Assembly: GCF_000159095.1 (NCBI RefSeq)
Contig: NZ_GG666300.1
Coordinates: 76,300 to 140,299 of the forward strand
Origin: Anaerococcus tetradius ATCC 35098
GTDB lineage: Bacteria; Bacillota; Clostridia; Tissierellales; Peptoniphilaceae
Length of the DNA stretch: 64,000 nt
Reading direction: 5' to 3'
Shown here: piece by piece, positions 15,718 to 24,711 of the stretch
How positions within the stretch are numbered: position 1 is the first letter of the stretch
Layout of the letters: each line of letters begins with the position of its first letter
Notes under the pieces: generated by a model
Databases searched by the model: none
What the model saw: only the letters and a program-made list of their open reading frames with translations
Told to the model about the DNA's origin: nothing
Made by a program: the position numbers and the translations under genes

Positions 15718-17485
15718 GGGTTTGGACTATTTGCGTGTCTATGGCATAGGACTCGTCCTAGTCTATCATATTTTCAAGGAATTTCTCCCAGCAGGTTTTC
15801 TTGGAGTAAATATAATGTTTGTCCTCTCAGGATTTTTGGTAAGCTTTCACCTCCTTGATGAAGTCTATACTAAGGATGAAATCGACCTAGTTTCTTACTA
15901 CAAGAAGAGATTTATTAGAATCTTTCCTGGGGTGTTTTTTATGGTCTTTGTCGTTAGTATTTTGGCAATTTTCATAAATAGGGACTACACTGTCCACTTT
16001 TTTGACCAGTTTATAGCAGCCCTTTCCTTTACAAGTAACTACTACGAAATTCTTACAGGAGGCTCTTATGAATCCCAATTTATAAGCCACCTCTTCCTTC
16101 ATACTTGGTTTTTGGCAATAGAAATCCATTTCTATTTGCTCTGGCCAATTATAACTAACTTTATCTACAGGATGAGTGAAAAAAGTAAGAATGTAAAAAA
16201 GACCTTTTCCAATAGGTTTTTCCTTGTAAGTTTTATTCTTTATGTATTAAGCCTAGGCCTTACTATAATTCTTACAGCCCTTGATAAAAATAGGTCTTTC
16301 GTCTATTTCTCAGACTTTACAAGATTGTCTTCCTTCTTTATGGGAGCTATTGTTGCTTGTTTTGTCAAAAGATTTGGCTTTAGGAAGATTCCTTATAGCA
16401 AGGCTACTATAGGATGTGCTATCATCATCCTAATAATGTCCTTAGCTCTTTCCTATGATATGAAAATAACCTACATTCTAGGATTTTTCTTAACAGACTT
16501 GTTGACTATTATAGCCATTCTTGCAGCATTTTCTAATCAAGACACAGATGAAGTAGGAATAGTTAAGAGAATTTCACCTTACACTTATTCAATCTACCTC
16601 ATCCATTGGCCAATCTTTGTCATCATGAAAAGTTTTGCCAACAAGCCAACAGCCTTCTTGTTAACCATAATCTTTACAGGCCTTCTGGTTGCCATTAACT
16701 ACCACATATTCGAACCATTCTTCAGGGGAGATGAGATAAGCTTTATGAAGCTTAAAGTAAATCCAAATGCAAGGGTAAGAATGGCAACTATTTCAGCAAT
16801 TATGCTTATCTCTTTTGTAAGTGCATCAGGCCTAAGCTTTGCTTCAGCTGATATGGTAAGTCTAGAAAAAAATATTTGGATATCTTCTGTCAAACAAGAC
16901 CTTGATCAAATAAAGAAGGATAAGAAAGACTTGGATAGGCAGATATTCGAAGAAGAAAATCCTGACCAAGCATTAAAAGATGGAGAAGTAAATACGACCG
17001 TCTTTGGAGACTCAGTTCTTTTGGGTAATAGGGAATATATAGAAGAAAATATAAAGGGAACTTCAGTAAACGCCGAAGGAAGCAGACTCCTTGAAACAGG
17101 CGAGGATTTGATAAAAGAAGCAGTAAAAGAAAACAATCTAGGAAAAATAGTAGTTATCGCCCTAGGAACTAACGCTATTGAAGACCCAGAAACATCATTA
17201 GATAAGATGATTAAGGCTGTGCCAAAGGGAACAAAAGTAATTGTAGTTTCCTGCTACGACAATCGCTACGAACAACCTCACAGGGTTAGTGTCGCCATGA
17301 AGAAAATAGCAGAAAAATACAAATTCGTAACCTATATGCCTTGGGAAGAAGAAGCTATGAAGCATCCAGAATACTATCAAGGAACAGATGGGGTTCACTT
17401 CTATGGCCACACTGACGCCTACGAGGCCTACAACAAATTACTTAAAAAAGCTATCCTAGAAGCAAGCAAAAAAGAGGGAAAATAA
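15707..17485 (+). CDS. OatA-like peptidoglycan O-acetyltransferase (acyltransferase-3 plus SGNH domain)
   Basis: The N-terminal acyltransferase-3 domain has about ten membrane helices (first motif LDYLRVYGIGLVLVYHIFKE). It is followed from about residue 420 by an extracytoplasmic SGNH-like domain with VFGDSVLLGN (block I), IALGTNAIED (block III) and DGVHFYGH (catalytic Asp/His). This is the OatA layout: acetyl groups cross the membrane and are placed on muramic acid, giving lysozyme resistance. The start at 15707 is preferred because GGGAGGAAG lies 7-15 bases upstream; an in-frame ATG at 15683 is inside the MORN gene. It ends in its own terminator. Confidence 0.92.
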   Translation: MRIKGLDYLRVYGIGLVLVYHIFKEFLPAGFLGVNIMFVLSGFLVSFHLLDEVYTKDEIDLVSYYKKRFIRIFPGVFFMVFVVSILAIFINRDYTVHFFDQFIAALSFTSNYYEILTGGSYESQFISHLFLHTWFLAIEIHFYLLWPIITNFIYRMSEKSKNVKKTFSNRFFLVSFILYVLSLGLTIILTALDKNRSFVYFSDFTRLSSFFMGAIVACFVKRFGFRKIPYSKATIGCAIIILIMSLALSYDMKITYILGFFLTDLLTIIAILAAFSNQDTDEVGIVKRISPYTYSIYLIHWPIFVIMKSFANKPTAFLLTIIFTGLLVAINYHIFEPFFRGDEISFMKLKVNPNARVRMATISAIMLISFVSASGLSFASADMVSLEKNIWISSVKQDLDQIKKDKKDLDRQIFEEENPDQALKDGEVNTTVFGDSVLLGNREYIEENIKGTSVNAEGSRLLETGEDLIKEAVKENNLGKIVVIALGTNAIEDPETSLDKMIKAVPKGTKVIVVSCYDNRYEQPHRVSVAMKKIAEKYKFVTYMPWEEEAMKHPEYYQGTDGVHFYGHTDAYEAYNKLLKKAILEASKKEGK

Positions 17486-17497
17486 CCCTCTTTTTTT
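17471..17497 (+). terminator. Intrinsic terminator overlapping the end of the acetyltransferase gene
   Basis: AAAGAGGG pairs with CCCTCTTT around AAAATAA, followed by a T run. The stem includes the last codons and the stop. Confidence 0.8.
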
Positions 17498-17560
17498 GAT
17501 GAAATTTTATAGGCTAAAAGTAAGAAGCCTATTTCCTATCATAATATTATATTTCCATTC

Positions 17561-17588
17561 AAAAAACCCTCCATGCAGAGGGCTTTTT
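17561..17588 (-). terminator. Terminator for the NlpC/P60 gene
   Basis: CCCTC (17567-17571) pairs with GAGGG (17578-17582), flanked by six A on the left and five T on the right. It therefore works for the minus-strand gene and possibly both ways. Confidence 0.7.
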
Positions 17589-17623
17589 ATACTTTATCAC
17601 ATACCTTTATCATTATACCACAT

Positions 17624-18721
17624 TTATTCGAATATTCTTTTAATAACAAACGGATTATTGATTGGGCTAACTATAACTCCTTGGCCAGGACTTGCTGCAT
17701 GAACCATATTGCCCAAACCATCAGCTATTCCTACATGATAGATATCATTATAGCTTGAACCGAAGAATACCAAATCGCCTGCTTTTTCTTCACCAAAAGC
17801 AACTGTTTCACCATATTCTGCCTGACTTTTGGCAAGGTGAGGAAGGTCTAGACCGAAATTCTCGTAGGCCTTTAGGACAAGACCTGAGCAGTCTATACCA
17901 TTTGTCTTTGATATTCCTCCAAAAACATAAGGGCTTCCAACATAGTCGAGGGCGTAATTATAGATGCTCTTTCCGATTTGTGATTCATCCTTATTAATAA
18001 CTTCACCATCATCGTTGGTAAAGTAGCTTACATAGATTACTTCGTAAGCATCATCACCGCCTTGTTGACTTTCTTCTTGTGTGACTCTTTCTTCTTCTTC
18101 GATTTTTTCGTGCTTATCCTTGGATTCGTTTAATTCTTTGTAGGTTTTTTGTAGTTTACTTAAATATTTTTTGCTTCTTCTGGAAAGATCAAGGCTTGAT
18201 ATTTTAACAAAGCCTAATTGCTCTTCCATATCTACTTTTTTATCTTTAAGCTTGTCATTTTCATCTACATTTAGCTTTTTGTTTTCCTTCTTAGCTGGCT
18301 TGTAGGCTACCTTTACATAATCGCTTCCTTCTACAAAGGAAAGGATAGTAAGCTCGCTATCTGGCTTTAGCTTGTAATTTATCTTATCCTTGGCATTTTT
18401 GCTTGGAGCAGACAAAAGATTTGTTTCTTTTATGACCCTTACATCCTTCAAGCGATAGAACCACTCCTTGCCGACATAGGCGTTTTCGCCCTTGTAGTCA
18501 ATGATATACCAAAATCTATCTTCACTTTTTATTGGGTATCTATTGTAGTCTTCTATTCCGCCAAGGACTTCTGAACTGTTGGATTTTTCTTTTCTAATAT
18601 TGACTCCATCAGTTTTGTCCTTATTAAGTATAATTTCATCCGCCTTAGCTGTACTTGGATAAATTAACAAGAGGCCTAAAAGTATAAATCCTTTCCCTAA
18701 TAACTTTCTTAATACTTTCAC
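17624..18721 (-). CDS. Secreted NlpC/P60 endopeptidase with SH3-like domains
   Basis: A 365-residue exported cell-wall hydrolase. Signal peptide: residues 1-27 (KGFILLGLLLIYPSTAKA). SH3b-like domains span about residues 28-175. A charged coiled linker with a Glu-rich run spans about 180-225. The C-terminal NlpC/P60 domain runs from about 245 to 365, with the catalytic Cys in GIDCSGLVLKAY, His in YHVGIADG and a later His in VHAAS. Such enzymes cut gamma-D-Glu-diamino acid bonds in peptidoglycan. It stands alone on the minus strand with its own terminator. Confidence 0.92.
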   Translation of the reverse strand: MKVLRKLLGKGFILLGLLLIYPSTAKADEIILNKDKTDGVNIRKEKSNSSEVLGGIEDYNRYPIKSEDRFWYIIDYKGENAYVGKEWFYRLKDVRVIKETNLLSAPSKNAKDKINYKLKPDSELTILSFVEGSDYVKVAYKPAKKENKKLNVDENDKLKDKKVDMEEQLGFVKISSLDLSRRSKKYLSKLQKTYKELNESKDKHEKIEEEERVTQEESQQGGDDAYEVIYVSYFTNDDGEVINKDESQIGKSIYNYALDYVGSPYVFGGISKTNGIDCSGLVLKAYENFGLDLPHLAKSQAEYGETVAFGEEKAGDLVFFGSSYNDIYHVGIADGLGNMVHAASPGQGVIVSPINNPFVIKRIFE

Positions 18722-18787
18722 CGATTCTCTCCTTAAATGTTCTCTTCTTCTATTATAGCATAGATTACTAATTGATTAAGGAGAAAT

Positions 18788-19381
18788 TTAGAATTTCTCA
18801 AACAATTTATAGGAGAAGTCAACCAAGTTCTTAGAATAATCATTTCTCAAATAGGCAGGGTCTAGGAGATTAATCCTAACCCTATCGAGTCCATCGGCAT
18901 CCTTAAAGAACTTGGCAAGTCTTTTAGCTCTAGGAAAATCATCCTCATTTTTTACAAATTCTCTTATAGTTTCATCCATATTCTTGTCATCCCTGGAGTG
19001 GGCAGCAATTACTGCTTGCAAGATTTCCTTATCCTCTTTTTTTATATCATGGGCGTATTGGATAGACTCCCTTGCGGCCCTTGGACCATGTTCTGTATCC
19101 CAGCCATCATTTACCCTGCGGGTATCGTGAAGGCTTGCAGCATTTATCAAGATATTTGTGTCTGCTTCATCAAGCTTATAGGCAAAAGACAAAAGGACTG
19201 AGAAAAATATCACCCTTTCTATGTGGTCTTTGCCATGGATATGGGAAGTAAAAAGTATATCTGTATTTAGTTTTTCATAGGCTTCTCTTAGTTTATCCAA
19301 ATAGGAAGAAGCCATGAATTTATCATAAAAATCGTAATCTTTTATCCAATTTTCATTATTTAAAATCTCTAGTATTCTCAT
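18788..19381 (-). CDS. HD-domain phosphohydrolase
   Basis: A 197-residue cytoplasmic HD-superfamily protein. Metal ligands are visible in SHIHGKDHIERVIFF (about residues 51-65), the HD pair in NAASLHDTRRVNDGWDTEHG (about 84-103) and a late Asp in FKDADGLDRVR. It probably hydrolyses a phosphomonoester or nucleotide. An AAGGAGAA site precedes the ATG. The substrate cannot be assigned. Confidence 0.87.
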   Translation of the reverse strand: MRILEILNNENWIKDYDFYDKFMASSYLDKLREAYEKLNTDILFTSHIHGKDHIERVIFFSVLLSFAYKLDEADTNILINAASLHDTRRVNDGWDTEHGPRAARESIQYAHDIKKEDKEILQAVIAAHSRDDKNMDETIREFVKNEDDFPRAKRLAKFFKDADGLDRVRINLLDPAYLRNDYSKNLVDFSYKLFEKF

Positions 19382-19452
19382 AAATTCTCCTTTATATTAT
19401 TGTACAACATAAAACACTTGCGATAAAGGGTATCATATTAAAGAGGTGACTT

Positions 19453-20382
19453 ATGTTATATAATAAAAAAATGATTAATGAAAGATTACTCAATGCAATA
19501 GAAAAAAGCAAGGATTATATAGGTATAGGTGAAGCAGCAGGCTACATACCAGAACTTTTGAATGTCGATAGTGACAACTTTGCCTTTAGTCTTGTTACAA
19601 CCAACGGGGATGTCTTTAGTTATGGGGATAGGGATATAGTATTTTCCATCCAATCCATCTCCAAACTGCTAAGCCTTATTCTCGCCCTAACCGATACTAG
19701 TCCCAAAGAGGTTTATGAGAAGGTAGGTAGCGAGCCAACCCGCTATGAATTTAATTCCATAGTTCCTATAGGCGATAAGCCTGCCAATCCTTTTATCAAT
19801 GCTGGTGCAATTACTACGACTTCTATGATACTTGGAGCGAATAATGAAGAAAAATTTAAAAGAATCCTAAATTTCTACAAGAGCCTATCAAACTTCAAAG
19901 AAAGTAGCCTTATGAAAGATATCTACGAGTCCGAGATTAAGACTACAGATAGGAATAAGGCTATAGCCTATTATCTTAAAAGCAAAAATATTTTTTCTGC
20001 TGACCCAGAAGAAGTCTTAGACCTCTACATCAAATCCTGCTCCATAGGCTCAAACATAGAAGGCCTTGCAAAAATGGGAGCAGTCCTCGCCAATAATGGC
20101 TATGATGTTGACGATAGAAATATGATCGTTCCAGAACCGATTGTCCAAATAGTAGTAAGCCAAATGGCATCTTGTGGAATGTATGAAAACTCTGGCAACT
20201 ACTTGATGAATGTAGGTATTCCATCGAAATCTGGAGTAAGTGGGGCCATAGTAGGAATAGTGCCAGGAGTATGTGGCATAGGAGTCTACTCACCAAGACT
20301 AGACAAAACCGGCAACTCCGTAAGAGGCAAAGAACTATTTAAAATCATATCCCAAGACTTGGGCTTAAATATTTTTGTCTAA
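19453..20382 (+). CDS. glsA: Glutaminase
   Basis: A 309-residue glutaminase of the serine-dependent beta-lactamase-like fold, hydrolysing glutamine to glutamate and ammonia. The S-x-x-K catalytic pair is in FSIQSISKLLSL (about residues 65-76). Other family blocks are GDKPANPFINAGAI, RNKAIAYYLKS and PSKSGVSGAIVGIVPG. The length matches the family. It has an AGAGGTGA site and is divergent from the HD gene. A strong hairpin separates it from the convergent MFS gene. Confidence 0.97.
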   Translation: MLYNKKMINERLLNAIEKSKDYIGIGEAAGYIPELLNVDSDNFAFSLVTTNGDVFSYGDRDIVFSIQSISKLLSLILALTDTSPKEVYEKVGSEPTRYEFNSIVPIGDKPANPFINAGAITTTSMILGANNEEKFKRILNFYKSLSNFKESSLMKDIYESEIKTTDRNKAIAYYLKSKNIFSADPEEVLDLYIKSCSIGSNIEGLAKMGAVLANNGYDVDDRNMIVPEPIVQIVVSQMASCGMYENSGNYLMNVGIPSKSGVSGAIVGIVPGVCGIGVYSPRLDKTGNSVRGKELFKIISQDLGLNIFV

Positions 20383-20384
20383 AA

Positions 20385-20432
20385 AAAAGCTTTGAAAGAT
20401 TCATGACAAGAAGTTAATCTTTCAAAGCTTTT
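20385..20432. terminator. Bidirectional terminator between glsA and the MFS gene
   Basis: AAAAGCTTTGAAAGATT (20385-20401) is complementary to AATCTTTCAAAGCTTTT (20416-20432) with a 14-base loop. The A and T runs allow termination of both convergent genes. Confidence 0.85.
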
Positions 20433-20458
20433 GATTTGAATAAGTATATAGCTTAAAG

Positions 20459-21625
20459 CTACTTAGAATCTTTAATGACGCTACTCCTATCTAGCTTAAT
20501 ATTTTCATAAAGATAAACAAAGAACAAAATAGCATATAGTATAGCAAATCCTACAAAGGCTATAGTCAAGGAGTCACTGCCTAGAAGTTTTCTTACTCCC
20601 ATTAAAAAGGCGGGACTTAAGAAGCCTCCTATATTGCAACCTATAAAGATAAGGTTGTTGATAATCCTATTTTGGCTACCTCTTGCAAATCTACTCGCTT
20701 CAGCAAAAAGATAAGGGGTGCACATGGACTGACTTGTTGCATTTAATACCATTGCTAGCATAAAGACATAAATATTGTAGCCCCAAAAGGCTATAATAAG
20801 GTTAGATATTATATAGATAATTAGGCCTAAAAGTATAGTCTTTTCCCTCAAGGATCGGTTGATATAGCCGAAGGCAAAACCTGAAAGCATACCAGATAGG
20901 GGAAGGAGGATCATATAAGCATTAATATTAAAATCCATTCCCTTGGCAAGAGTTGCTATGGTTGGAAATCTTACACTCAAGGAAGTTAGGTTCATTATCA
21001 TTAAGCCTGCAAAGAAAACATAGAAGAAGACTTGCTTAGTTAAATAAAATCTTCCTTCTCTTTTTTCTGGCCTTATATCCTCGACATTCGCTGAAAAGAA
21101 AAAGAGGATAAAGATTGATATGCAATAGGCAAGAAAAGCCATAGGCCATTTGATTTTGATAAGAAAACCTGCAAGGAGGAGCAAAAGCATCTGACCTATA
21201 TATTCTGTGGAGTTTCTAAGACCATACAGGCTTGCCGCCTTTTCCCCCCTAAAAAGGGCACTTATGTAATTGGCGGCATGACCATTAAACATCCCAACCC
21301 CAAAGCCTAGGATGATCCTAGAAAGGAAAATACTCTCGTAGCTAGTTTTAATTACTGGTATTAGCCCACTAATAAAGACTAGACTTGTTCCTATTTGTAC
21401 ACATTTTTTCATCCCTATTAGCTTGGTTATATATTCGCTTAGGGCTATGGAGATTATAGTAGTTATTGATGATAGGGTTATGAGAAACTCTGCGGCTTGT
21501 CTACTTATGCCTAGGTCTTTTTGCATAAAGACTAGGATTCCTGATATGGCGGCATTACCTGCAGTTATTAAAGAAATAGACAGGATTGCAGCTTCTGTCA
21601 ATCTATTTTTATTAAAAGCTTTCAT
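20459..21625 (-). CDS. MFS transporter (efflux type)
   Basis: A 12-helix major facilitator protein of 388 residues from the ATG at 21625, which follows AAAAGAGGTC. A longer frame begins at 21679 but has no ribosome site. The loop 2-3 region (ITKLIGMKKCVQIGTSL) and later SGMLSGFAFGYINRSLREKT are MFS-like. It resembles drug or metabolite antiporters; the substrate is unknown. Upstream on the same strand lies the inverted-repeat element at 21656-21820, which could fall in its leader. Confidence 0.88.
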   Translation of the reverse strand: MKAFNKNRLTEAAILSISLITAGNAAISGILVFMQKDLGISRQAAEFLITLSSITTIISIALSEYITKLIGMKKCVQIGTSLVFISGLIPVIKTSYESIFLSRIILGFGVGMFNGHAANYISALFRGEKAASLYGLRNSTEYIGQMLLLLLAGFLIKIKWPMAFLAYCISIFILFFFSANVEDIRPEKREGRFYLTKQVFFYVFFAGLMIMNLTSLSVRFPTIATLAKGMDFNINAYMILLPLSGMLSGFAFGYINRSLREKTILLGLIIYIISNLIIAFWGYNIYVFMLAMVLNATSQSMCTPYLFAEASRFARGSQNRIINNLIFIGCNIGGFLSPAFLMGVRKLLGSDSLTIAFVGFAILYAILFFVYLYENIKLDRSSVIKDSK

Positions 21626-21655
21626 TAAGACCTCTTTTCTAAGGGGATGTTCGAG

Positions 21656-21820
21656 AATGAATAATCGTACCAATATCATTAGAATAAGCTCCGCGGAAAA
21701 GTCTCAAAACGCCGACGGGCTAACTGCCTTAATTATCTGGCAGACACCAATATGCCTAGCGTTAAGGAGAGGTAAAATTTCCTAAGAGAACCTTCTAATG
21801 ATAGAACGATGATTATTCAT
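21656..21820. repeat. Structured element bounded by a 25-28 base inverted repeat
   Basis: Left arm 21656-21683 (ATGAATAATCG ... TCATTAGAA) is nearly complementary to right arm 21793-21820 (TTCTAATGAT ... GATTATTCAT). The 110 bases between them contain further pairings: AACGC/GCGTT, CTGCC/GGCAG and GCC/GGC around GACG. There is no open frame. It lies in the roughly 390-base gap between the divergent MFS and MATE genes. It could be a small MITE-like element or a leader RNA of the MFS gene. Apart from this element and the MATE promoter, I see nothing in the gap. Confidence 0.65.
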
Positions 21821-22019
21821 AATTTTGCATTAGACCCTTTAGATTTTGATTTGAATTATATTTAACTTACATATATCAAAGATATTTTAGACCCTGTAGG
21901 AAAATTTATCCCTTTGTCTAACTTTGAGATCTTCTTTCTCGTAGTATCTTAGTATCTGTCGATATATCGAAAATTTATGCTATTTCAGCGATTTTGTATT
22001 GGATTTTCATCGCATTTCC

Positions 22020-22049
22020 TTGACCTTGGACTTATCCAAGCCTTATAAT
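22020..22049 (+). promoter_or_regulatory. MATE promoter with an inverted repeat in the spacer
   Basis: TTGACC (22020-22025), an 18-base spacer and TATAAT (22044-22049). The spacer contains CTTGGA/TCCAAG (22025-22030 and 22035-22040), a likely repressor or MerR-type activator site. Confidence 0.65.
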
Positions 22050-22070
22050 ATTATATCAGAAGGAGTCAAA

Positions 22071-23429
22071 ATGAAAAATACTTTACTTAAATCTTATTTC
22101 AAATATTTGCTACCGACCATAACTACCATGATTTTATTTTCGACCTACACCATGGTTGATGGGATTTTTGTCGGCCAAGGAGTTGGTGCAAGGGGGATAT
22201 CGGCTGTAAATGTTGCCATGCCCTATGTAACCCTTACCTTTGCCCTTTCTATCCTAATTTCTATCGGTAGTTTAAACCTAATAACCTATCAACTGGGTAA
22301 GGGAGATAAAGAAAAAGCTGATGAATTTTTCTCTATTGGTCTTGTACTTTCCCTCGCAGTTTCCTTACTCATAGCCCTTCTTAGTTATATCTTTATGGAT
22401 AGGCTTATTGGAGCCTTGGGAGCAAGTGATGATATAAGGCCTTTAGTCAAGGACTATATGTCAGTAATTATTTTCTTTACTCCCTTTTATGTGATGGCCT
22501 ATGTCTTTGAGATTATGGTAAAGGCAGATGGAAAGCCAATCATATCTACTATCCTAATGATAGTTTCTGCCCTCACAAATATAATTCTCGACTATGTATT
22601 CATCTTTCACTTCCATATGGGAGTTAGGGGAGCAGCCATAGCTACAGGTATAGCCCAAGTGCTTCCGACCCTTGGCTATGTTTCATATTTTCTATCATCC
22701 AAGGCCCAGCTAAAGTTTAGGAAATTCAAGTTAAAATATTACAAGATCAAGGAAATCATCTCTTATGGTTTTCCTGCAAGCCTAAATGAATTATCATCAG
22801 GCTTTGTCATCCTCCTTTTCAATAAAGTAATATCAACTTATTATGGGACAGATGGCCTTGCTAGCTTTTCAGTAATTTCCTACATCATGATATTTGTGGT
22901 AAACACCATGATTGCCATTAATCAATCAAGCCAACCTATAATTTCTTTCTCCTTTGGTAGGGAAAAATACGAGGATGTCCTAAGGATTAGAAAGTACATG
23001 CTAAGAACAGTCGCCATAGTAAGCCTTCTTATGTTTATGGCAATTGAACTAAGACCAGTATTTTTTGTAAATGTCTTTATAGCTGACTATGATATTAATT
23101 TTCTAGCCTTTGCAGTAAAGGCCCTAAGAATTTTCGCTATATCCTATCTAATTATGGGCTTTAATATAATTAATGCTGGATACATGACGGCAGTCCAAAA
23201 GCCAAGATATGATTTCTATATCACAATAGTAAGGGGCTATGTCCTAATGGCGATTTTAGTCTACCTTTTGCCCTTTATCTTTGGAAGGGAAATAATCTGG
23301 CAAGTAGCTAGCATCACAGAACTAATTACTATGATACTTTCTATATTCTTGATAAGAGATGAAATAAAAGAAATTCATGAATTAGAAAAAAGACGTGATA
23401 GCCATATCAAGATTAAATACGAAAAATAA
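22071..23429 (+). CDS. MATE-family efflux transporter
   Basis: A roughly 452-residue, 12-helix multidrug and toxin extrusion transporter (sodium- or proton-coupled). Family features are VDGIFVGQGVGARGISAVNV near residues 30-50 and the internally repeated second half (FNKVISTYYGTDGLASFSV; QSSQPIISFSFG). The start at 22071 follows AGAAGGAGTC. The frame can be read from 21999, but that would lie upstream of the promoter's -10 box. It is monocistronic with the hairpin at 23431. Confidence 0.93.
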   Translation: MKNTLLKSYFKYLLPTITTMILFSTYTMVDGIFVGQGVGARGISAVNVAMPYVTLTFALSILISIGSLNLITYQLGKGDKEKADEFFSIGLVLSLAVSLLIALLSYIFMDRLIGALGASDDIRPLVKDYMSVIIFFTPFYVMAYVFEIMVKADGKPIISTILMIVSALTNIILDYVFIFHFHMGVRGAAIATGIAQVLPTLGYVSYFLSSKAQLKFRKFKLKYYKIKEIISYGFPASLNELSSGFVILLFNKVISTYYGTDGLASFSVISYIMIFVVNTMIAINQSSQPIISFSFGREKYEDVLRIRKYMLRTVAIVSLLMFMAIELRPVFFVNVFIADYDINFLAFAVKALRIFAISYLIMGFNIINAGYMTAVQKPRYDFYITIVRGYVLMAILVYLLPFIFGREIIWQVASITELITMILSIFLIRDEIKEIHELEKRRDSHIKIKYEK

Positions 23430-23430
23430 T

Positions 23431-23472
23431 ATCCCAGCTGGGCCTAATACTTTTTTAGGTTACAGCTGGGAT
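23431..23472. terminator. Hairpin between convergent MATE and GNAT genes
   Basis: ATCCCAGCTG (23431-23440) is exactly complementary to CAGCTGGGAT (23463-23472), with a 22-base loop. It is AT-rich on both sides but without a strong T run. Confidence 0.6.
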
Positions 23473-23476
23473 AAAT

Positions 23477-23761
23477 TTAATTTCTAGCGTCTACATCGGC
23501 GTATTTTCTATCATTATCAAATTTTTTAACTGCATAGGAGCAGATAGGAAGGATTTTTTTCTTAGAAGCCCTAAAGTGATCAACTAGGCAATCAAGTAAG
23601 CTTCCTGCAAGTCCCCTTCCACCATAGGCCTTATCTACTACAGTATGGGTAAGCTTGTAGATGCCATCTTCTTTTTCATACTGGCAATAGCCAATCTTTT
23701 TTTCTCCATCAAAGGCAGAAGCCTCTTGTTCCTCTTCGTTAAAAATAATTCTAATATCCAT
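23477..23761 (-). CDS. Small GNAT-like N-acetyltransferase
   Basis: A 94-residue single-domain acetyltransferase of the short YjdJ/Gcn5-like kind. The acetyl-CoA loop is at about residues 45-58 (DKAYGGRGLAGSLL, a relaxed Q/R-x-x-G-x-G/A). The C-terminus is CSYAVKKFDNDRKYADVDARN-like, as in this subfamily. The start at 23761 has AGAGGTGATAAG just upstream; the longer frame from 23839 lacks a site. The substrate is unknown. Confidence 0.85.
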   Translation of the reverse strand: MDIRIIFNEEEQEASAFDGEKKIGYCQYEKEDGIYKLTHTVVDKAYGGRGLAGSLLDCLVDHFRASKKKILPICSYAVKKFDNDRKYADVDARN

Positions 23762-23874
23762 CTTATCACCTCTTTTATCTTTTACCCAAAAAGAAAAATA
23801 ACTAGCAAAACCTAGGCATTTGACCTTTGAAAATTGCAAGTGAGCTTAGTATAGTAAGGTCAAAGTGAGGTATT

Positions 23875-24711
23875 ATGCAAAAAGAAAAAGCATTTATATA
23901 TATAGATACAAATTTCTCAGATGACGAAGCTCTCATGCTCGATATGGCCTTTAGGTCCTTTAACTTCGAGTTGGTGGGGCTTTCTTCTATTAGAAGTTAC
24001 ATGACAGCTGCCACAGCAGCAGACAACATCCTAGGTCTTAACGAAAGCCACGAGCTTTTCCTTCCCATAGCCAAGGGAAATGAGACCAACATCTTGGATA
24101 AGGAAATAAAGACTAAGGGCTTAGATAAAAACTACTATCCAAACCACAAGGACTACTTGGAAGAAACAGAAGTAAGTGATCATCTCTATGATATAGCAGC
24201 TGATTGTGGCAAAATTGACATCATTACAACAGGGCCACTAACAAATATCGCTAAAGCTCTAGAAAAATACGAGGACTTGGAGGATTACATATCCCATATA
24301 TTTATAAGTGGAGGCAATCTCTACGGGCCTGAATATAACTTTAGTGAGGACCCAAAGGCTATAAATAAAATCCTAAACTCTTCGATTGATCTTTTTATCT
24401 TGCCCAAAAATTTGGCAGATCAAATAGAAATAAGTGATGACTTCCTCAAAAACTTAGCTAAGGATAAGAAAAACGAGAAGATTATAGAAAATCTTTTAGC
24501 AAATAAGGAAAATAGATTTCTCTACGCACCCCTTCTTCTATATCTTCTAGAAAAACCAGAAGCCTTTATCTTCGAAGAAAGTGGCATAAAGGTTGACGAT
24601 AGGGAAAATCTTGGCGAGATGATTAGGATAAACTCCAGAAAAAAATTATATCTTGCCAACAAGGTAAATATTGAAAGCTTCTTTACCTACCTAGAAGGCA
24701 AACTATGTTAA
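23875..24711 (+). CDS. Nucleoside hydrolase (inosine-uridine preferring family)
   Basis: A 278-residue protein of the IunH family, which splits ribonucleosides into base and ribose. The metal-binding N-terminus reads YIDTNFSDDEALMLDMAF, a variant of DTDxGxDDxxAL. The mid-chain ITTGPLTNIAKAL (about residues 120-132) and the SGGNLYGPEYNFSEDPKA segment (about 146-163) are typical. It is slightly shorter than the usual 300-320. It overlaps the downstream membrane gene by 7 bases. Confidence 0.87.
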   Translation: MQKEKAFIYIDTNFSDDEALMLDMAFRSFNFELVGLSSIRSYMTAATAADNILGLNESHELFLPIAKGNETNILDKEIKTKGLDKNYYPNHKDYLEETEVSDHLYDIAADCGKIDIITTGPLTNIAKALEKYEDLEDYISHIFISGGNLYGPEYNFSEDPKAINKILNSSIDLFILPKNLADQIEISDDFLKNLAKDKKNEKIIENLLANKENRFLYAPLLLYLLEKPEAFIFEESGIKVDDRENLGEMIRINSRKKLYLANKVNIESFFTYLEGKLC

